A stretch of 11,185 bases of DNA from Lentisphaerota bacterium. GTDB lineage: Bacteria > Verrucomicrobiota > Lentisphaeria > Oligosphaerales > JAFGRS01. The notes beneath the pieces were generated by a model. That model was not told where the DNA came from and ran no database searches. It saw only the letters and a list, made by a program, of their open reading frames with translations. The position numbers and the translations under genes are program-made. Below, piece by piece: positions 6,876-11,185 of this stretch (position 1 is its first letter; every line of letters begins with the position of its first letter). The DNA lies in NCBI GenBank assembly GCA_012514865.1, contig JAAYZO010000396.1, forward strand, positions 1-11,185, written 5' to 3'.

Positions 6876-7640
6876 TCAGACGTCGCCCTCGAGCTGCACC
6901 GCCAGCTCGTCCGGGATCTCCAGGTTCGAGTAGACCACCTGGACGTCGTCGTAGTCCTCCAGCGCCTCGATGAAGCGCAGGACCTTCTTGGCGTCCTCCT
7001 TGGTCGACACCGCCGTGGTGTTCTCGGGGGCCATGATCACGCTGGACTCGCTGATCGGGATGCCGGCCTTCTCCAGAGCCGCGGCGATGGCGCCGAAGGC
7101 ATCCGGCGCACCGATGATCTCGGCGGTGCCGTCGTCGACGCTGATGTCCTCGACGTCGACCCCGGCGTCCAGGAGCAGCTCCATGAGCTTCTCCTCGTCG
7201 GCGTGCTCGCCCTCAACGACGAAGCGGCTCTTGCGATGGAACATCCACGACACCGCGCCGTTGGCGGCCATGCTGGCGTTGGCGCGGGTGAAGAGGCTGC
7301 GCACGTCGGCGGCGGTGCGGTTGCGGTTGTCCGTGAGGCAGTGTACGATCACGGCCACGCCACCGGCCGCGTAGCCCTCGTACTGGATCTCCTCCATCGC
7401 TGGTCCCGCAATCTCCCCGGTGGCCTTCTTGATGGCACGGATGATGTTGTCGTTGGGCATGTTGGCAGCGCGGGCCGCAATCACCGCCTGGCGCAGGCGC
7501 GCATTCAGCTCAGGATCGCCGCCGCCCTCGCGGGCCGCCATCATGATCTCCTTGGTGACGCGCGAGAAGATCTTGCCGCGTTTGGCGTCGGCGGCGCCCT
7601 TCTTGTGCTTGATCGACGACCACTTGTTATGCCCTGACAT
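6876..7640 (-). CDS. yebC: YebC/PmpR family protein (TACO1 family)
   Basis: A full-length 254-residue YebC-family protein. The N-terminus MSGHNKWSSIKHKKG with KIFSRVTKEI (residues 24-33) is the family hallmark, followed by AARAANMPNDNIIRAIKKA and the EGYAAGGVAVIV segment (about 88-99). The C-terminal part contains the expected alternating alpha/beta domains. The family was named as a transcriptional regulator; more recent work on the TACO1/YebC group points to a role at the ribosome, aiding translation of difficult sequences such as proline runs. The ATG at 7640 is preceded by AGGAG 7 nt away. A promoter candidate lies about 120 bp upstream, leaving a leader of roughly 115 nt. It is the first gene of the minus-strand set leading to rsmD. 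The common neighbours ruvABC are absent from this window. Confidence 0.97.
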   Translation of the reverse strand: MSGHNKWSSIKHKKGAADAKRGKIFSRVTKEIMMAAREGGGDPELNARLRQAVIAARAANMPNDNIIRAIKKATGEIAGPAMEEIQYEGYAAGGVAVIVHCLTDNRNRTAADVRSLFTRANASMAANGAVSWMFHRKSRFVVEGEHADEEKLMELLLDAGVDVEDISVDDGTAEIIGAPDAFGAIAAALEKAGIPISESSVIMAPENTTAVSTKEDAKKVLRFIEALEDYDDVQVVYSNLEIPDELAVQLEGDV

Positions 7641-7761
7641 GCTGTGCTCCTGGTTGGCTTCATCCTGATCGCGGCGCCGGGCGGGCCGTAGGCCCCCTCC
7701 CCTCGCGCGCCAACCCGCCCGCGCGTACGCGGCCGCCGCCTGGGGCGGGTCTCAGCAGGAA

Positions 7762-7790
7762 ACTATAGGCGTTCGGCGCTTGTGTTTCCA
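7762..7790 (-). promoter_or_regulatory. Sigma70-type promoter candidate for yebC and following genes
   Basis: On the minus strand TGGAAA (7785-7790) and TATAGT (7762-7767) are separated by exactly 17 bp. They match TTGACA at 4 of 6 and TATAAT at 5 of 6. Transcription would start near 7755, about 115 nt before the yebC ATG. It stands out as AT-richer than the surrounding DNA. The same TATAGT hexamer occurs before proB. Confidence 0.6.
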
Positions 7791-7793
7791 GAA

Positions 7794-7821
7794 CCGCCGC
7801 GCGCGACCGTCGCGCCGGCGG
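7794..7821 (-). terminator. GC-rich hairpin after proA, possible terminator
   Basis: The arms 7794-7806 and 7810-7821 pair almost fully (CCGCC-GC-GCGCGA against TCGCGC-CGGCGG, one bulged base) around a 3-nt loop. The hairpin starts 4 bp after the proA stop codon. On the minus strand only a short TTCT follows, so this is not a classic intrinsic terminator with a T-run. It could instead stabilise the mRNA end or be incidental in GC-rich DNA. It sits directly upstream of the yebC promoter candidate. Confidence 0.4.
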
Positions 7822-7825
7822 CGCC

Positions 7826-9088
7826 TCACTCCAGGGTCTGGCCCTTGCCGGTGACGACGTACTTGGTGGTGGTCAGCTCATCGATGGCGACCGGCCCGCG
7901 GGCATGCAGTCGGCCGGTGCTGACGGTGATCTGGGCACCCATGCCGAACTGGCCGCCATCGGTGAAACGGCTCGACGCATTCAGGTAGACGCAGGGCGCA
8001 TCCACCAGGGCCGCAAAGCGGGTCGCGACGGCGCGGTTGTTGGTGACCACACCGGCGCTGAGGCCGGGGCCATGCTCGCCAACCAGGGCCGCCGCCTGGT
8101 CGACGCCGTCGACCAGCTCCAGATGCAACGCCGGCGCCGCACCCGGACCAGCCCCCGGCGGCGACCAGCGCTCCGGCTGCAGCAGCGCCGCCGCCGCACC
8201 CGCCGCTTCGAAGCCCAGCAGGCCATCCCGCAGGGCCGCCGCCAGCGCCGGCAGCAGCGACGCCGCCACCGCGCTGTGCACCAGCACCCGGCAGGGGCCA
8301 TCGCCAGCCGCAGCGCCGTGCGCCAGATCGAGAACCAGCGCTGACGCCATCGCCGGGTCGGCGTCTTCGTCCAGGAAGAGGTGGTGACCACGCTCGGTCT
8401 GACCCAGAATCGGCACCCGCGACACCGCGACAATCCCCTGAACCCAGGACGGCGACCCCACCGGGATGGCGACGTCGACCGCAGCGCGGTCCGATACCAG
8501 CAGACGGCGGCTCGCGTCGTCATGACCAGGCACCAGACACAGCGACCCGACCGGACTCTTGGCCGACAGCGATACGGCCGACAGCACCCGCGACAGGGCC
8601 GTGCAGGTACGGATGATCATCGGGCCGGCACAGAGCACCACGGCGTCACCGGCCTTGGCGCAGAGCAGCAGGGCATCGATCACGGCGCCGACATCCGACT
8701 CGGCCAGCACCGCCACCACCCCGAGCGGCACGCGCGTCTTCTCGATCTTCAGGCCGTTGGGACGAATCCACGTCGACTCGACCCGGCCGATCGGATCGGG
8801 CAGGCCGGCCAGGGTGCCGGCCAGGCGGACCTTGCCCTCGAGGTCGGCACGGGTCAGGGCGATGCCGGCCGCGACGGCCTCGCTGGCGCCGTGCGCCCGG
8901 GCGTGCGCGGCGTCATTCTGAGCCGCCTGCAGCACAGCCTCGTGGCCGTCGAGAAGGGCCGCCGCAACCGCCTGCAGGAAGGCATTCTTCTGCGGCCCCG
9001 GCAGCAGGCGCAGGCAACGCGCGACGGCGCGGGCCCGGCGCAGAAGCTCGCGCAGGTCGTGGTCTCTGCTGTGCGGTTCAGCGGTCAT
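7826..9088 (-). CDS. proA: ProA-like gamma-glutamyl phosphate reductase homologue, divergent active site
   Basis: A 420-residue protein of normal ProA length. ProA reduces glutamyl-5-phosphate to glutamate-5-semialdehyde with NADPH. Clear family segments are GLKIEKTRVPLGVVAV (112-127) and the C-terminal stretch NASSRFTDGGQFGMGAQI (370-387), LHARGP (394-399) and ELTTTKYVV (404-412). Much of the active site differs from what I know of the family: the ESRPNVT motif reads ESDVGAV (130-136), the LRGG motif reads LCAG (152-155), IPRGG reads IPVGS (208-212), GxCHxYVD reads GHHLFLD (234-240), and the NAKxQRPxxCNAxETLLVH catalytic segment reads LAHGAAAGDGPCRVLVH (255-271). The nearest cysteine, C266, does not align simply with the catalytic one. 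The reading frame is clean and the gene follows proB by 16 nt with a good ribosome-binding site (GGGAGG), so it is expressed by design rather than a decayed copy. Family membership is sure; catalysis as a normal ProA is not. Confidence 0.85.
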   Translation of the reverse strand: MTAEPHSRDHDLRELLRRARAVARCLRLLPGPQKNAFLQAVAAALLDGHEAVLQAAQNDAAHARAHGASEAVAAGIALTRADLEGKVRLAGTLAGLPDPIGRVESTWIRPNGLKIEKTRVPLGVVAVLAESDVGAVIDALLLCAKAGDAVVLCAGPMIIRTCTALSRVLSAVSLSAKSPVGSLCLVPGHDDASRRLLVSDRAAVDVAIPVGSPSWVQGIVAVSRVPILGQTERGHHLFLDEDADPAMASALVLDLAHGAAAGDGPCRVLVHSAVAASLLPALAAALRDGLLGFEAAGAAAALLQPERWSPPGAGPGAAPALHLELVDGVDQAAALVGEHGPGLSAGVVTNNRAVATRFAALVDAPCVYLNASSRFTDGGQFGMGAQITVSTGRLHARGPVAIDELTTTKYVVTGKGQTLE

Positions 9089-9104
9089 GGCAGCCTCCCT
9101 CGCC

Positions 9105-10265
9105 TCAGCGGGTCAGGACCAGGTAGTCCCGATGGATGACCTCGTCGAAGCAGGCATCCACGCCGAGGATGCGGCGGATGTCGGCCGACTTCCGGCCCTT
9201 GATGCGGGCCACCTCGTCACAGCGGTAGTTGCTGATGCCGCGCCCGAGCTCCAGGCCCTGGGCGTTGACGATGCGCACGGTGTCGCCGCGACCGAAGGCG
9301 CCGGCCTGGTCGGTGACCCCGCCCGGCAGGAGGCTGCGGCCCTTGCGGCAGACGGCCTCCTCGGCACCGGCGTCGACCACGACCTCGCCGGCCGGCTCGC
9401 TGAAGAACGCCAGGAAGCGCTTGTGGCTCGGCATGCGGCGGGTGTCGCCACGCCCGCAGAAGAGCGTCCCGATGTCCGCCCCGGCGGCGATCTGGGCGAG
9501 CACCCCGAAGTCGCGCCCGTCGGCGATGATCAGGCTCTCGCCGGCACGCATCACCACCTCGGCGGCACGCAGCTTGGTCGCCATGCCGCCGACGCTGAAG
9601 CGGTTCCCGTCGGTGCCGCCGGCCATCTGCCGAAGCTCGTCGTCGATGTGGTGCACCACCGAGAGCCGTTCGCCCAGAGTGCCGTCGGGCAGGCGGCGGT
9701 GCATGCCGTCGACCGTGGTCAGGAGGATGGTCAGGTCGGCCCGCAGCATCGTCGCCACCATCGCCGCCAGGGTGTCGTTGTCCCCCAGACGGATCTCGGC
9801 GACGCTGACCGAGTCGTTCTCGTTGATGATCGGCAGGACGTGCTGGCCGAGAAGAGCATCCAGGCACGAGGTGACATTGAGGTGACGCTCGCGGTTCTGG
9901 ACGTCATCGGCCGTCAGCAGGAGCTGCGCGCAGTGAAAACCGCGCGCCACGCAGGCCGTCTCGTAGTGGTACATCAGACGGCACTGGCCCACCGCGGCGT
10001 GCGCCTGGAGCTGCGGCACCGCGCGCGGCCGACGGGCCGTGCCCAGGACCGTCATGCCGGCGCCAATCGCCCCCGACGAGACCAGCAGGACCTCCCAGCC
10101 GCGCTCGCGCAGCACCGCCAGCCCGCCGACGAGCTGGTCGATGCGCTGCGACGCCGAGAGGCCGGCCATGTCGGTCAGCAGCCGCGTGCCGACCTTGACC
10201 ACCACCCGGCGCACCCCCGTGAGGGCACGCTGCCGACAACCCTTGTCTTCGAGATTCACGTCCAT
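9105..10265 (-). CDS. proB: Glutamate 5-kinase with PUA domain
   Basis: A 386-residue ProB, which phosphorylates glutamate to glutamyl-5-phosphate in the first step of proline synthesis and is normally feedback-inhibited by proline. The amino-acid-kinase domain (about 17-270) shows VVVKVGTRLL (21-30), LVSSGAIGAG (61-70), TADDVQNRERHLN (118-130), PIINENDSVSVAEI (145-158) with GDNDTLAA (161-168), TTVDGMH (183-189), and SVGGMATKLRAA (224-235). A C-terminal PUA domain (about 290-375) includes KGRSLLPGGV and GRGISNY. All expected substrate-binding segments look intact. A GTG at 10298 extends the frame, but the ATG at 10265 has GGAG 8 nt upstream and leaves a typical short N-terminus. It is cotranscribed with proA 16 nt downstream, from the promoter at 10361-10389. 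Confidence 0.97.
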   Translation of the reverse strand: MDVNLEDKGCRQRALTGVRRVVVKVGTRLLTDMAGLSASQRIDQLVGGLAVLRERGWEVLLVSSGAIGAGMTVLGTARRPRAVPQLQAHAAVGQCRLMYHYETACVARGFHCAQLLLTADDVQNRERHLNVTSCLDALLGQHVLPIINENDSVSVAEIRLGDNDTLAAMVATMLRADLTILLTTVDGMHRRLPDGTLGERLSVVHHIDDELRQMAGGTDGNRFSVGGMATKLRAAEVVMRAGESLIIADGRDFGVLAQIAAGADIGTLFCGRGDTRRMPSHKRFLAFFSEPAGEVVVDAGAEEAVCRKGRSLLPGGVTDQAGAFGRGDTVRIVNAQGLELGRGISNYRCDEVARIKGRKSADIRRILGVDACFDEVIHRDYLVLTR

Positions 10266-10360
10266 GCCAGCCGCTCCGAGAACACGACCGCAGGGCACAG
10301 CCGGCGAGAGCCTCCCCCCGCGCCATGCCGCCCGCCCAGGCCACGCCCGACGAGCGCGAT

Positions 10361-10389
10361 ACTATAGCGGCCCGACGCTGGCCTGTCAG
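10361..10389 (-). promoter_or_regulatory. Sigma70-type promoter of proB-proA
   Basis: On the minus strand CTGACA (10384-10389) and TATAGT (10361-10366) are separated by exactly 17 bp, each matching the consensus hexamer at 5 of 6 positions. Transcription would start near 10354, leaving a leader of about 90 nt before the proB ATG. This is the best promoter match in the window. Confidence 0.75.
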
Positions 10390-10674
10390 ACCGCCCCGGC
10401 CGGCGGCGCCCAGCACCACCGGGGCACGGCGCCCACAAGGCCACGCACACACCGCCCACGGAAGCCGCCCACGCGGCCCCCGGCAGTGCCGGCCTGCGGC
10501 CTCCCGGAAAGGGACCCAAGCGACACAAGAGACTCCAGGATAACCCCGCCGCAGATCTTGGTGCCGCTGAGTTCCCTCGGCTTCCTGGCGCCCGGAGCCC
10601 TAGGGTCCAGTGCCCCCAGTGTCCCTTCGCCATCCGCCCCGCCGGGAGCAACGTGCGGCGCCGCGCGGATCCGC
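10390..10674. other. Intergenic region with degenerate 9-bp repeats
   Basis: No gene is convincing here; the short frames in all directions overlap each other and show no protein-like pattern. The region contains three successive 9-mers on the plus strand at 10512-10538 (GGACCCAAG, CGACACAAG, AGACTCCAG). Two 9-mers at 10607-10624 (CCAGTGCCC, CCAGTGTCC) read on the minus strand as GGACACTGG and GGGCACTGG. The two groups are related to each other and point in opposite directions. The region otherwise separates two divergent transcription units. Confidence 0.5.
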
Positions 10675-10703
10675 TTGACTGACACGGCCGCACCCGCTAC
10701 TGT
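10675..10703 (+). promoter_or_regulatory. Promoter candidate for the FG-GAP protein gene
   Basis: TTGACT (10675-10680, 5 of 6 to consensus) is followed after exactly 17 bp by TACTGT (10698-10703), which keeps the important TA...T positions but only 3 of 6 overall. Transcription would begin near 10710, about 55 nt before the ATG at 10766. Confidence 0.45.
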
Positions 10704-10765
10704 CCCTCCGTTGCCGTCCGCGGTTCCGGGAGTCTGGCGGCGGCTTCGGGAGGGAGTGCAGGGCT

Positions 10766-11185
10766 ATGGTTTCTTCGCGTCTGCATCTGCCGTCGTGCTG
10801 CGTCCGGGATTTCCTGCGTCAGCAACAGGCCAACAGGCCGCGCCCAGGGGAGTGGCTCCGGCTCGGGGTCTGTGCAGTGCTTCTGCCGCTCTCTGCCGGG
10901 TTTGCCGACGCATCTCTGTCGCCTCTGAATCCCACCAGTGCCGAGAGATTCGGGGGGACCCTCTCCGCCAGCCCGGGAAGGCTGCTGGCGGGAGCCTGCA
11001 AGGACAACGATAGCGGCACGAGCTCAGGCTCGGCCTACCTCTACGACGAGCAATCCGATGGCACCTGGACGCTGACCGCCAAGCTGCTTGCCGCCGACGG
11101 CGCCGCCTATGACGAGTTCGGCTGCGCCGTGAGTGTGGATGGCGACCGGGTGGTGGTCGGTGCCAGCAAGGACGATGACAACGGC
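10766..11185 (+). CDS. Secreted FG-GAP repeat protein, 5' part
   Basis: The frame from the ATG at 10766 is open to the window end, giving 140 residues of a longer protein. The ATG has AGGGAG 9 nt upstream. After a charged, rather long N-region, residues about 31-46 (WLRLGVCAVLLPLSAGF) form a signal-peptide core with an A-x-A-like cleavage site after ADA at 47-49. FG-GAP-type repeats follow: the first starts at F62-G63 (FGGTLSASPGRLLAGA), then SGSAYLYD and DGTWTLTAKL. The second starts at DEFGCAVSVDGDRVVVGAS (116-134) and ends in an Asp-rich DDDNG loop. Such repeats, with their acidic loops, build beta-propeller-like domains that are often calcium-binding, in exported or surface proteins, usually of unknown ligand. 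The gene is divergent from proB, with about 500 bp between them. More repeats are expected beyond the window. Confidence 0.85.
   Translation, partial: MVSSRLHLPSCCVRDFLRQQQANRPRPGEWLRLGVCAVLLPLSAGFADASLSPLNPTSAERFGGTLSASPGRLLAGACKDNDSGTSSGSAYLYDEQSDGTWTLTAKLLAADGAAYDEFGCAVSVDGDRVVVGASKDDDNG

Noticed and set aside
7641..7761. A possible riboswitch in the yebC leader
   Set aside because: The leader is GC-rich and can form small hairpins such as GGGCC-TAC-GGCCC, but I see no conserved riboswitch core.
10266..10360. A proline-responsive leader peptide upstream of proB
   Set aside because: The only ATG-started frame in the leader runs on through proB as a shadow frame and shows no run of proline codons followed by a terminator.
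10386..10693. Short minus-strand frames upstream of proB (99 and 145 codons)
   Set aside because: They overlap each other and the proB promoter, are low in complexity, and owe their pattern to the 9-bp repeats and GC content.

Overview
The window is GC-rich bacterial chromosomal DNA with a very strong G/C bias at third codon positions. The gene content is mostly housekeeping. A linked ExbB/ExbD/TonB-like set, a heparinase-fold protein and an FG-GAP repeat protein suggest a Gram-negative (diderm) bacterium. The ExbD style and the FG-GAP protein would fit the PVC superphylum or a related lineage, but that placement is a weak inference. I see no rRNA, tRNA, CRISPR array or insertion sequence.

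Layout. Positions 1-2101 (+ strand) hold the 3' end of an unrecognised gene overlapping by 23 bp a complete heparinase II/III-like gene. It ends convergently, 22 bp from the stop of rsmD. Positions 2124-7640 (- strand) carry seven genes in one direction, read from high to low coordinates: yebC, nnr (NAD(P)HX epimerase/dehydratase), exbB, exbD, a TonB-like protein gene, a small one-TM zinc-ribbon protein gene, and rsmD. Spacings are short or overlapping except for about 190 bp before rsmD, which contain a 45-bp tandem repeat. A good sigma70-type promoter lies upstream of yebC. Positions 7826-10265 (- strand) carry proB-proA, the first two steps of proline synthesis from glutamate, preceded by an even better sigma70-type promoter. 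The roughly 500-bp divergent gap 10266-10765 holds that promoter, some degenerate 9-bp repeats and a forward promoter candidate. From 10766 (+ strand) a secreted FG-GAP repeat protein begins and runs off the window.

Function. ProB makes glutamyl-5-phosphate, which ProA should reduce. ExbB, ExbD and the TonB-like protein would form an inner-membrane energy-transducing complex acting on the outer membrane. YebC and RsmD serve translation, and Nnr repairs damaged NAD(P)H.

The two observations most worth following are in proteins that look ordinary by gene order. The ExbD has serine where the family has its essential membrane aspartate. The ProA keeps the C-terminal family signature but has lost most active-site motifs, including the usual context of the catalytic cysteine, next to a ProB that looks fully intact.
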